In this document: positions 9,547-17,524 of the stretch, piece by piece
How positions within the stretch are numbered: the stretch's first letter is position 1
Layout: each line of letters opens with the position of its first letter
From: Lachnospiraceae bacterium
GTDB taxonomy: Bacteria; Bacillota; Clostridia; Lachnospirales; Lachnospiraceae
NCBI GenBank assembly: GCA_017405805.1
Contig: JAFQZU010000014.1
Coordinates: forward strand, 1-64,000
DNA: 64,000 nt
Reading direction: 5' to 3'
Notes under the pieces: model-generated
Databases searched by the model: none
Seen by the model: only the letters and a program-made list of their open reading frames with translations
What the model was told of the DNA's origin: nothing
Program-made: the position numbers and the translations under genes

Positions 9547-10035
9547 TCACCCGTCCAGATTTCCGAGCACTTTATACAGGAGAGTATACAGATCCCCCGC
9601 TTCCTCCGGCGTCAGACGCACGCAGCAGGCCATCTTTTCCGGCACGGAAAGGGCGCGTTCCCGCAGCTTTTCCCCCTCCTTCGTGATGCTGACGATCAGG
9701 TTCCGCTCATCCCGGGAAGACCGGATGCGCCGCAGATAATGCTTGGCCTCCAGCTTCTTGAGCACCGGCGTGAGCGTGCCCGAATCCAGAAAGAGACATT
9801 CTCCCAGCGTTCTCACGTTCATCTCCCTGTGTTCCCACAGTGCCATCATCGTGATGTACTGCGTATAGGTCAGGTCCAGCTCGTCCAGGAGCGGTTTATA
9901 CCTGCGGATGATCTCCTTTGAACAGACGTACAGCGGAAAGCAAAGCTGGTTCTCCAGCCGCAGGCAGTCGTAGCGGGTCTCCGCAGTCCCGGCAGTATTT
10001 CCCTGTTCCGACGCTCCCGCTTTGTTGTGATCCAT
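9547..10035 (-). CDS. MarR-family regulator, OhrR-like redox sensor
   Basis: A 162-residue winged-helix regulator. The segment LENQLCFPLYVCSKEIIRRY with C32 matches the peroxide-sensing cysteine context of Bacillus OhrR, and LTYTQYITMMALWE and LDSGTLTPVLKKLE are the OhrR signature helices. OhrR represses an organic hydroperoxide reductase until its cysteine is oxidised. No ohr gene is next to it here: secA follows 124 bp downstream and a lipoprotein gene is divergent. It has an unusual 20-residue N-terminal extension and extra cysteines (C24, C38). Confidence 0.8.
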   Translation of the reverse strand: MDHNKAGASEQGNTAGTAETRYDCLRLENQLCFPLYVCSKEIIRRYKPLLDELDLTYTQYITMMALWEHREMNVRTLGECLFLDSGTLTPVLKKLEAKHYLRRIRSSRDERNLIVSITKEGEKLRERALSVPEKMACCVRLTPEEAGDLYTLLYKVLGNLDG

Positions 10036-10076
10036 ATTTTTAATCAGCTCCTATCTTTTTGTATTCCTTTGCGTCA

Positions 10077-10106
10077 AAACTATCAGCACAATTCAATTTA
10101 ACACAA
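10077..10106 (-). promoter_or_regulatory. Candidate MarR promoter with embedded AATT-C-AATT palindrome
   Basis: TTGTGT (-35, 10101-10106) and TAGTTT (-10, 10077-10082) are 18 bp apart on the minus strand. Between them lies the small palindrome AATTCAATT (10090-10098), which resembles AT-rich OhrR operators. The placement suggests autorepression; this is inference from position and composition. Confidence 0.35.
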
Positions 10107-10251
10107 TCCAAAAGAAAAGAAAAGTGAGTTTGCACTGGGCGATGACACTTTTGTGACAATTTTGCGGCGGCTTCGCGGGGGAATAAAGAAGCCTTCCCTG
10201 CTATGCTGAGCGTGTAAGGTTAAACACCACCCTTTACAGAGGAGGTTCGAT

Positions 10252-11148
10252 ATGAAGAAAAAAGCAATCGCCATTTTCCTTGCCGTGACCACTGCCCTCT
10301 CTGCCGCAGCCTGCGGAGGGACGGGAGGAGCTGCTTCCCTGCAGGACAGGGAGACCGCCGCACAGGAGACCGCTGACCCGCAGAGCGAAGGGGCCGGCGA
10401 AGAGGCAGCCCCGGAGGAATTCGACGACTACGAGGCGCTCTACGAGGACTACTACGGGGACGATTACGATTACTACGGAGATTACTACGACTGGTACGAT
10501 TCCTACAGCGCCGCCTCCGGCTGGTCTCTCGAGGATTATCAGGCCGAGCTGGACGCCGCCGTCGAGGACGGCCGGATCACGCAGGAGGAACATGACAAGG
10601 TCCTGCACTACTACGAGCTGCAGGACGAGTACGACAAGCTGTACGACGAGGCCACCGGTACGGAGGAATACAAGGAAGCCGCCGCCAAAATAAGCGACGA
10701 ATACTACGATCTCCTGGCAGACGTCTACGATCTCGAAAACAAGACCAACTACGCACTTGCCTCCGCCGGAATGACGGGCGGGGAGGATGCGGCCGCCGAA
10801 GGCGCTCTGACCGAGGAGGAGCGCGCCTACCTGGATGAGGCCGAACAGATCAAGGCGGAGACGGGCGAATATTCCGACGAAGAAATGGCGTCCTCCGTCG
10901 ATGCATTGTATGATAAAATTTATGAGTACCAGCTGGCGCAGCTGACTGAGCAGGGCACCCTCACGAAGGAGGAGCAGGAACAGCTGACCGGGGCTTACGC
11001 CCGGATGGACGAACTCGACGGGGAGCGCGAACAGCTCCTTAAGGATACGCTCGAACAGAGCGGAAGCGCGGAACGCCTTGCACAGATCGAGAGCGAGATG
11101 GATGAGCTCCAGGACGAAGTCTGGGAGATCTCCCGCAAGCTCTATTAA
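10252..11148 (+). CDS. Acidic lipoprotein with a Tyr/Asp-rich segment
   Basis: A 298-residue secreted lipoprotein, family not recognised. Residues 1-21 are a signal peptide ending in the lipobox SAAAC. Residues about 55-85 are packed with Tyr and Asp/Glu (YEDYYGDDYDYYGDYYDWYD), followed by an acidic helical region to the end that probably forms coiled coils. The strong net negative charge and YD clusters suggest binding of cations or of the cell wall; no catalytic motif is visible. AGAGGAGG lies six bases upstream of the ATG. The gene is followed by a hairpin and then a two-component system, which may be co-transcribed with it. Confidence 0.75.
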   Translation: MKKKAIAIFLAVTTALSAAACGGTGGAASLQDRETAAQETADPQSEGAGEEAAPEEFDDYEALYEDYYGDDYDYYGDYYDWYDSYSAASGWSLEDYQAELDAAVEDGRITQEEHDKVLHYYELQDEYDKLYDEATGTEEYKEAAAKISDEYYDLLADVYDLENKTNYALASAGMTGGEDAAAEGALTEEERAYLDEAEQIKAETGEYSDEEMASSVDALYDKIYEYQLAQLTEQGTLTKEEQEQLTGAYARMDELDGEREQLLKDTLEQSGSAERLAQIESEMDELQDEVWEISRKLY

Positions 11149-11162
11149 AAAAAGCTGCTGAC

Positions 11163-11186
11163 CGGCCGGCCCCGGGGGGCCGGCCG
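11163..11186 (+). terminator. Strong GC hairpin between the lipoprotein and response regulator genes
   Basis: An 11-bp stem (CGGCCGGCCCC with GGGGCCGGCCG) with a two-base centre. There is no T run after it, so it is more likely an attenuating or RNA-stabilising hairpin that separates lipoprotein expression from the two-component genes than a full terminator. Confidence 0.5.
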
Positions 11187-11205
11187 CAAAGAAAGCGGGC
11201 ATGAA

Positions 11206-11934
11206 ATGAGTCCGAAACGAATCTACGCAGCCGACGACGAAAAGAATATACGCGACATCCTCAAGCTTTTTTTGGATGACGCGGGCTACGAGACACAGGT
11301 TTTCCCCACGGGCGACGAACTCCTTGCGGCGTTCTGCGCCCGTCCCTGTGATCTTGTCATCCTCGACATCATGATGCCCGGAACCGACGGCGTGACCGTC
11401 TGCAAAAAGCTCCGGGAGATATCCTCTGTCCCGATCATCATGCTCACCGCCAAGGAGACCGAGATGGACTACACCATCGGCCTCGCCTCCGGGAGCGATG
11501 ACTACATGGTCAAGCCCTTTAAGCCCTCCATGCTGGTCATGCGCATCAAGGCGCTGCTGCGCAGGATCGAGCTGGACCGGTCCGGGAGCGCTGAGGCGGC
11601 TGCCGGGGGAGCGCAGTCTTACGGCGATATCACCTACTCGGAAAAGCTCCACAGCATCATCTGCAGAGGGGCGCCCGTCCGTCTCACGGGGACGGAGCTG
11701 TCGGTCCTGCGCCATCTTATGGACCGGCAGGACGCCGCGGTCTCCCGGGAGGAACTCCTGTCGCGGATCTGGGGACTGGACGCTTCTGTGGAGACCCGCG
11801 TCACCGATGAGACCGTCCGCCGCATCCGCAAGAAGCTTCGCGCGGCGGGCAGCGATGTCACGATCATAACGGTCTGGGGCTATGGATACCGCCTCAGCAC
11901 CGCCCAGCAGGACGAAACCGGGGCGACGCCATGA
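11206..11934 (+). CDS. OmpR/PhoB-family response regulator
   Basis: A 242-residue transcription factor. The receiver domain (1-120) has the acidic pair DD at 10-11, the phosphoacceptor D54 in LVILDIMMPG, and K106 in DDYMVKPF. The C-terminal winged helix (about 140-235) has the typical VTDETVRRIRKKL recognition helix and WGYGYRL ending. It is partnered with the histidine kinase that starts within its last codon (ATGA overlap). Targets unknown; the lipoprotein gene upstream is a natural candidate. Confidence 0.92.
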   Translation: MSPKRIYAADDEKNIRDILKLFLDDAGYETQVFPTGDELLAAFCARPCDLVILDIMMPGTDGVTVCKKLREISSVPIIMLTAKETEMDYTIGLASGSDDYMVKPFKPSMLVMRIKALLRRIELDRSGSAEAAAGGAQSYGDITYSEKLHSIICRGAPVRLTGTELSVLRHLMDRQDAAVSREELLSRIWGLDASVETRVTDETVRRIRKKLRAAGSDVTIITVWGYGYRLSTAQQDETGATP

Positions 11935-13175
11935 AACACACCGAACGAATAGGCCGCATGGTCTTTATCACGATGACGCTCTCTTTTGCCGTCATCCTCC
12001 TCTTTGTCCACTTCTTCCTGCGCGGCTACGTGAGAAAAGAGGCCGCCCGGGCCATCGGCGACTACCGCTCCTACGTCCTGAGCTGGGAGCAGGGTACGGG
12101 CTGGAGCACAGAGGGATTCTCCCAGGCGGAGTGGTCCTCCGGAGCCGGCTCCTCTGCGGTCCCCGGCCCGCAGGACAGCGCTGACAGGCCGTCTATGTTC
12201 CAGGTCCTCTCCATAGAGACCGATTCCTCCTACGCCTACCCCGAGGAGGAGTGGGCGTCCTTTACCGGCGAGCGGTCCCTCCTTGCGTGGTGCGCGCAGC
12301 ACAAGGACCGCACGGACGAGATCCTTTACGCTTCCGTGGACGGCCGGGAATACTATCTGGAACAGATCCCCTTCACCTACAGCTTCCGGGACGGCGGCTA
12401 CAGCGGGATCAGCATCGCCTGCGTCAACATCAGCGCCGTCATATGGATGATCCAGATCGCCGAGATCATCATGGCCGTCCTCATGGTCCTGTGCATTGCC
12501 GCGGCAACCTGGATGGGCTGCAGCATGGATCGCTCGATCCGGCTGCAGAGAGAGCGGCAGAAGCAGTTCTTCGAAAACGCCTCCCATGAGCTCAAGACAC
12601 CCCTGATGTCCATACAGGGTTACGCCGAGGCCCTCTCGGAGGGCGTGACCGACGATCCGGCCCACGCCTCTTCCGTGATCATTAAGGAAACCCGGCGCAT
12701 GGCCCGCCTGGTGGACGATATCCTGCTCCTGTCCCGCTATGACCGCGGCAGCATGGCGCTGCACAAGGAGAAGCTCTCCGTCGCGGAGCTGGTCGGGGAC
12801 TGTGTCGATACCCTGAGCGCTGCCATCAAGGGGCGCGGTCTTACGGTTGAGACTGATATCCGGGACCGCTTTGTCATGGCCGACGAGGAGTATATGACGC
12901 GCGCCGTTCTGAACATCCTGTCCAACGCCCTCCGCTATGCAAAAAACCGGATCCGGATCACTTTTGACGGGAGGACCCTGGCCATCTGGGATGACGGCGA
13001 TCCGCTCCCGCCAAAAGAGCTGGAAGCCGTGTTCGACCGCTTTCACACGGGTAAAGGCGGCAGCACCGGCATTGGGCTCGCCCTCTCCAGAGAGATCCTC
13101 ACGGCCCACGGCTATACCGTCGCCGCGCAGAACCATGACGGCGGCGTCCGTTTCCTGATCGATCTGAATGAATGA
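11931..13175 (+). CDS. Membrane sensor histidine kinase
   Basis: A 414-residue sensor kinase. Two membrane helices (about residues 12-30 and 165-190) flank an extracytoplasmic domain of about 130 residues with no recognised fold. The dimerisation/phosphoacceptor site is NASHELKTPL with H219, then N box NILSNALRYA and G2 box GGSTGIGLALSREI. It phosphorylates the regulator encoded just upstream (4-bp overlap ATGA). No HAMP domain is obvious. It faces the amidase gene convergently, separated by a large hairpin. Confidence 0.92.
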   Translation: MKHTERIGRMVFITMTLSFAVILLFVHFFLRGYVRKEAARAIGDYRSYVLSWEQGTGWSTEGFSQAEWSSGAGSSAVPGPQDSADRPSMFQVLSIETDSSYAYPEEEWASFTGERSLLAWCAQHKDRTDEILYASVDGREYYLEQIPFTYSFRDGGYSGISIACVNISAVIWMIQIAEIIMAVLMVLCIAAATWMGCSMDRSIRLQRERQKQFFENASHELKTPLMSIQGYAEALSEGVTDDPAHASSVIIKETRRMARLVDDILLLSRYDRGSMALHKEKLSVAELVGDCVDTLSAAIKGRGLTVETDIRDRFVMADEEYMTRAVLNILSNALRYAKNRIRITFDGRTLAIWDDGDPLPPKELEAVFDRFHTGKGGSTGIGLALSREILTAHGYTVAAQNHDGGVRFLIDLNE

Positions 13176-13250
13176 ACAAACTTAAGGGGCGCAAACTCCA
13201 GTCGGTCCTGAACCGATTGGGAGAAAAACGCCCCTGTCTCATTCATTATT
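13166..13250. terminator. Large bidirectional hairpin between convergent genes
   Basis: Nested inverted repeats fill the gap between the kinase and the amidase gene: GAATGAATGA-like outer arms, AGGGGCG (13185-13191) with CGCCCCT (13229-13235), and an inner CCAGTCGGT/ACCGATTGG stem. Both strands can fold, and a T-rich tail follows on the plus strand, so it probably terminates both genes. The outer left arm overlaps the last kinase codons. Confidence 0.55.
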
Positions 13251-13292
13251 CTTCTGTATGCGGCCCTGCCTTTTCAGCCCGGCCGCTCCCTC

Positions 13293-15620
13293 TTACTGGA
13301 GCGCACCGCTGCTGTTGAAGTGATAAGTCGTGCCGCCGATCCTGCGGGTGCCCGTCGCCATGACGCCCCACTCGTCCACGTAGTAACTCTTTCCGTTGTA
13401 GCGGATCCACTTGGATTTCTCCATGACCCCCCAGCCGTTCAGATAGTACCACTTGCCGCCGGTATAGACCCAGCCCTTCTGCATGTCGCCGTTTGTGGGA
13501 TGCATGTAGTACCAGTCTTTGCCGATCTTGATCCAGCCCTTCTGCATGATGCCGTAGCCGCTCATGTAATACCACTTGCCGCCGATCTTCTGCCATCCCT
13601 TAAGCATGATGCCGTCGCCGGGCTTTAAGTAGTACCAGTCTTTGCCGATCAGGACCCAGCCTTCGCGCAAGTATCCCTTTTGGGGATCGAGGTAGTACCA
13701 GCCGCCCTTCTCGGTGACGTACTCCCAGCCGGTGTGCATGTAGCCGCTCTTAGGATCGAAGAGGTACTTTTTGCCGTTGATCCTTTTCCAGCGGAGCAGC
13801 ATGACGCCGTTTGCGGTGAAATAGTATTTTTTGCCGCTGATGGTCTGCCAGCCGGTCACCTTTTTGCCCTTTTTATAGTAGTAGGTATTGCCGCCGGATT
13901 TCACCCATCCGTTGGACTTGGTGACAGTTTTGGCCGGCGGATCGGAGAGGAGCCTGCCGTAGCCGTCGAACTTGTAGGTCACGCCGCCGATGGTCTGCGT
14001 GTTCTTGACCATGGCGCCGTCCGTGCCCAGGTAGTAGGTGGTCTTGCCCAGCGTCAGCCAGCCTGTCAGCTTGTAGCCGCCCGTGGCGTGGAAATAATAC
14101 CACTTGCCGTCGATCTGCTGCCATCCGGTCTGCCGCACGCCGTTCTTGTCGAAGTAATACTGCTTTCCGCTGATGGTCCTCCAGCCGACCGTGATCTCGC
14201 CCGTGCTCGGGTCAAAATAGTACTTGACGCCGTTGATGGTCGTCCACCCCGTGTCCATGTATCCGTTGGAGTCGAAGTGGTACATGATCCCGCCGATCTC
14301 CCGGAAGGTGTTCTTTAAAAGGGAGCCGTCGCCGTTCTTGTAATACCAGCCGTACTGGTTCTTCACCCAGGAGCCGCTCACCGCGATGCCGGTGGAGGTG
14401 CCGCTGTCGCGCAGCTGAATGGTGGAGATGTAGTCGTAATCCGCGTAGGAATAGGTCGAGTGATACAGATCCCTCGTGTGCGAGTCGATGATGGCCGTGC
14501 CGTTGTTGTTGCGGCCGACACAGATCGTCGCGTGATCCCACACGCCGTCGCCGTTCCAGTCAAAATACAGCGGGTTCCCGCGGAGGATATTGCTGTTTTC
14601 CGCCTTCAGGAAAGTGCCGTAGCTCTTGAAATGGGCGATCTGCTTCATGACATTGATCCATGCCACGGAGTGTTTGTACCAGTTGTTGTCTTGAGGAAAA
14701 CCGCCGGCGTGCAGGCACTGGGAAACGAAGTTGGCACAGTCGCCGCCGCGGCCCTTGTAGCTGTTGTAGGAAGAATTATAGTTGATGCAGTACTTGTCGC
14801 CGTAAGCGATGGCCTTGTCCCTACTGTAGGAGAAATTGATCCTGCTGGCCGCCATCATCATCTTCGTGCCGTCCTCGGAGATCACCCTCTGGGACAGATC
14901 CGCCGGATCCGCCTTCGAAGACTGGTTCATCTGTGCGGCCTCTTCCGCCTCTTCCTGCATCCAGTCAAAGTTCTGGTCCGTGTCATACACTGCTGCCACG
15001 ACCCAGCCGTCGCCTTTTCTGTCCAGCGTCAGTGCGTAATTATAACCGTAAGCGGAGGCATTCATGGGGCCGTCGCCGTTCGCGTAGCCCACAGTCATCC
15101 ACTCGTATACGTCCATATCTACCTTGCCGTCCTTCTCTGTGCAGGACAGGACCTTCATGCGGGGGACCAGCGCTTTGACCGTGTCTCCCTCGGTGATCAG
15201 ATAGGAGGTGTACTCCATCTGTCTGTCCCACTCGGAGGAAATGGCGGGTTCTATCGTCTCGTTCGTCGTCTTAAGCATGTAGCCGCTCTTGGATTCCTCA
15301 TAGGCCTTCAGGCATTCCATAGCGCTGTCCGCGTCGCTCCCGAGCGCCGCTTCGAGCTGGGTAAAATCGGAATTCATCTGCTCTGCCGCCGCGATGACCT
15401 CTTCGTCCGTCACGTTCATCGAATTGTCATAAAGGCTGCTGATCGATTCGTCAAAACTGCTCTGCGGGACAGCCTCGTCCTCTGCTTCGACCAGGGCCTC
15501 CTGGCTTTGGCCGGCCGCTGCGACCGCTTTGGTCGTGTCCTGTGTGCCGCATCCGGTCAGGGGGGCGGCAAGGGCGGCGGTCATTGAGATGGTAAGTGCT
15601 AAGGCGAGAACTCGTTTCAT
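13293..15620 (-). CDS. Secreted lipoprotein: putative amidase with choline-binding-type repeats
   Basis: A 775-residue cell-surface protein. The signal peptide ends in lipobox LTGC (C24). Residues about 265-400 match the putative amidase family (Amidase_6): GGDCANFVSQCLHAGG holds the likely catalytic cysteine and DHATICVGR the histidine. Residues about 411-775 are some 17 tandem repeats of about 20 residues with the GW...YYF pattern of choline/cell-wall-binding repeats. It is probably tethered at the envelope and acts on peptidoglycan or peptide substrates. The ATG at 15620 has GGAGGA seven bases upstream; the frame remains open 195 bp further into a repeat element, which is not coding. Confidence 0.88.
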   Translation of the reverse strand: MKRVLALALTISMTAALAAPLTGCGTQDTTKAVAAAGQSQEALVEAEDEAVPQSSFDESISSLYDNSMNVTDEEVIAAAEQMNSDFTQLEAALGSDADSAMECLKAYEESKSGYMLKTTNETIEPAISSEWDRQMEYTSYLITEGDTVKALVPRMKVLSCTEKDGKVDMDVYEWMTVGYANGDGPMNASAYGYNYALTLDRKGDGWVVAAVYDTDQNFDWMQEEAEEAAQMNQSSKADPADLSQRVISEDGTKMMMAASRINFSYSRDKAIAYGDKYCINYNSSYNSYKGRGGDCANFVSQCLHAGGFPQDNNWYKHSVAWINVMKQIAHFKSYGTFLKAENSNILRGNPLYFDWNGDGVWDHATICVGRNNNGTAIIDSHTRDLYHSTYSYADYDYISTIQLRDSGTSTGIAVSGSWVKNQYGWYYKNGDGSLLKNTFREIGGIMYHFDSNGYMDTGWTTINGVKYYFDPSTGEITVGWRTISGKQYYFDKNGVRQTGWQQIDGKWYYFHATGGYKLTGWLTLGKTTYYLGTDGAMVKNTQTIGGVTYKFDGYGRLLSDPPAKTVTKSNGWVKSGGNTYYYKKGKKVTGWQTISGKKYYFTANGVMLLRWKRINGKKYLFDPKSGYMHTGWEYVTEKGGWYYLDPQKGYLREGWVLIGKDWYYLKPGDGIMLKGWQKIGGKWYYMSGYGIMQKGWIKIGKDWYYMHPTNGDMQKGWVYTGGKWYYLNGWGVMEKSKWIRYNGKSYYVDEWGVMATGTRRIGGTTYHFNSSGALQ

Positions 15621-15646
15621 AATAATTCCTCCATGATCGTAACATA

Positions 15647-15675
15647 ATTGTAATATAATATTTACAATAATGCAA
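15647..15675 (-). promoter_or_regulatory. Promoter of the amidase gene
   Basis: TTGCAT (-35, 15670-15675) and TACAAT (-10, 15647-15652) are spaced 17 bp apart on the minus strand in an AT-rich stretch directly upstream of the ribosome binding site. Confidence 0.6.
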
Positions 15676-15729
15676 CCATTTTTGAGAAATTGTTTTAACA
15701 TTTCTGTAATAAGTTCTCGGTACTCCATT

Positions 15730-15829
15730 GGAGCCGTATATGAATGCCCTTGGGCACGCTCGCCTAAACTCGCTCGTTCACGCCCCGAAGGGCGTGAAAA
15801 GGCCCTGCGGGTCATTAATATACGGCTCC
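15730..15829 (+). repeat. GCCGTATA palindromic element, copy 1
   Basis: A 100-bp palindromic unit that begins GGAGCCGTATAT and ends ATATACGGCTCC. Inside is the conserved strand GGGCACGCTCGCCTA then CTCGCTCGTTCACGCCC, which folds on GGGCGTGAAAAGGCCC. The same design recurs at 16358, 31162, 34604, 35470 and 51922. This copy is the left end of a composite (15730-16554). Confidence 0.9.
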
Positions 15830-15832
15830 ATT

Positions 15833-16241
15833 GGCCGGAATATTGAGATTTGAGGTGGGATCACCGATTCTGCCTACGAAACATTGTTTTTCACCCTTCT
15901 GCGTCGGTCGAATCACCTTTTCAAACGATCCAGGCTGTCGGCAGCCGGGGCGTGGTCTATGAAATATGCCTACACAACAAGCTTTTCTTATGCTGTTCGT
16001 CGGTAGAGAAAATGAAAATGACTTAAAAATGACCCCTTGATTCCTGCCTTGGCACATATCTGAAGCAAACCAGGCGCTTCCATGAACCGACGAAGCAGGA
16101 AATAACCCGGGAACCTCGTCGGTATAAAATGCGTTCCCACGCAAGGAGAGCCTGGCTGTAAAAGCAAGTTGGCACGATGTCGTGCCGACAAGGATGTAGG
16201 ATTTGAGGACTTTCGTCGGTAGAATTCATGATCCCACGTGG
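15833..16241 (+). repeat. Non-coding repeat unit X, copy 1
   Basis: About 410 bp that matches 34706-35010 closely over its length, except for roughly 95 extra bases near 15887-15985 that look like a partial internal duplication. It contains four or five alternating CGTCGGT / ACCGACG boxes and the shared strings GATTTGAGG (twice) and CAAGGAGAGCC. Short reading frames exist but are interrupted differently in the two copies, so no protein is proposed. It is flanked by GCCGTATA elements on both sides. Confidence 0.8.
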
Positions 16242-16311
16242 AAACCAGCGCAGATTTAAGAGAAATTTGGCATATATAGAGTATCCTCGGGCCTTCCCAG
16301 CCTTCATGACA

Positions 16312-16554
16312 GGAGCCGTATAATAAGTATCCTCGCCCCTTCACTGCCTTCATAGCAGGAGCCGTATAATAAGTAACCGCCGGGCCTTTTCACGCCCTTA
16401 GGGGCGTGAACGAGCGAGTATAGGCGAGCGTGCCCAAGGTACTTATTATACGGCTCCTGCTCTGCAACGCACTAAGCGTTCCCATGTTACTTATTATACG
16501 GCTCCTGGTCTGCAGCGCACTAAGCGCGCCCAGAGATACTATATATACGGCTCC
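16312..16554 (-). repeat. GCCGTATA repeat array with inverted copy 2
   Basis: A unit starting GGAGCCGTATAATAAGTA at 16312 is repeated 46 bp later and runs into a full 100-bp palindrome (16358-16457) in inverted orientation relative to 15730. Two inverted half units follow, ending ATATACGGCTCC at 16554. Together with copy 1 it forms inverted termini around unit X. Its right end overlaps the 3' end of the HAD gene. Confidence 0.85.
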
Positions 16555-17369
16555 TCCAACAATTTACGGATCGCTAATCCGACTCCGTTATGATTATTGT
16601 CTTTTGTTACGAAATCGCAGACGGCTTTGACCTCCTCCCCTGCATTTCCCATCGCAACCGCGACCCCCGCCTCCCGCAGCATGGTCAGATCGTTCATGGA
16701 ATCGCCGACCGCGGCCGTCTCCTCCATGGCGACTCCCAGATGCGCGGCCAGCGCCCGAAGACCTTTTGCCTTGGACACGCCAGGGGACGTCATCTCCAAA
16801 GACGTCTCCTCGGAGCGGACAAAGGTCACGGGCAGGTGCTGCAGCAAAGCAAGATAATGTTCCCTGTCCGGCTTATTCCTGAAGTAGATGTTTACCTTTC
16901 CGATGCCGTCATGGGATGCGCACTCCTGCAGCATACTGTCCACGGTCCTGCCCACCCGCTCGTAAAGGGACTGGTAGACCCCCATTTGGAAGTCCTTCAT
17001 ATAAGGAAGGTCTTTTTTCCGGATGATCAGCTCCGAGTCGGTCAGAAAATTGAACATGCCCGCGTCCTCTCCCGCCGTCTCAATGATGGCCCGGACCGTT
17101 TCGATCGGGATCGTCTCCGCATAGATGCATCGTTTCTCCCGCAGGTCATAGACGGCGGACCCGCTGGCGCAGACAGCGTAGCGCATCTGCGGCAGAGAGG
17201 CGGTATAGGGACTGAGCTCGGCATAAGAACGCCCGGACCCATAGACCACATGCACCCCCCGCGAGGCGGCCCAGGCGATGTCGGCTGCCGTGTCGGGGCG
17301 GATGCTTTTGCCGTCTGTCAGGAGCGTGCCGTCCATATCCAGCGCGATCAGTTTAATCCTTCTATCCAT
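16539..17369 (-). CDS. Cof-type HAD-family sugar phosphatase
   Basis: A 276-residue HAD hydrolase of the Cof/IIB type. Motif I is LDMDGTLLTD near the N-terminus, motif III includes the Lys of VSKAKGL, and motif IV is GDSMNDLTML. Such enzymes dephosphorylate sugar phosphates and related small molecules in the cytoplasm. The ATG at 17369 is preferred over ATG codons 30 bp upstream because AAGG and GGGAGAG precede it and family length fits. The last codons (EEPYI and stop) are formed by the GCCGTATA repeat, so the original C-terminus may have been altered by insertion. Confidence 0.85.
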   Translation of the reverse strand: MDRRIKLIALDMDGTLLTDGKSIRPDTAADIAWAASRGVHVVYGSGRSYAELSPYTASLPQMRYAVCASGSAVYDLREKRCIYAETIPIETVRAIIETAGEDAGMFNFLTDSELIIRKKDLPYMKDFQMGVYQSLYERVGRTVDSMLQECASHDGIGKVNIYFRNKPDREHYLALLQHLPVTFVRSEETSLEMTSPGVSKAKGLRALAAHLGVAMEETAAVGDSMNDLTMLREAGVAVAMGNAGEEVKAVCDFVTKDNNHNGVGLAIRKLLEEPYI

Positions 17370-17524
17370 AGGCCTTACAATCTCTCCCGTGTACATCATT
17401 TTTGTGTGGACATTGCGTGCAAATCCCGATATTCTATAGCATAGTGGTTTTTTGCCGCCCTGAATATTACTATAACAGGCATTTGCCTTATGAAAAAGAA
17501 GCGTTTGACAGGAGAAAAAAGAAC

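Noticed and set aside
16023..16307. Short frame in repeat unit X with CFVGSWKR and VPRQESRG, also seen at 34702-34920
   Set aside because: The peptide similarity comes from the DNA repeat itself. The frames differ in length and ends between copies, have no ribosome binding site and are not convincing genes.
16430..16630. Frame encoding repeated LLIIRLL-like peptide
   Set aside because: It is read through the GCCGTATA array and into the antisense of the HAD gene.
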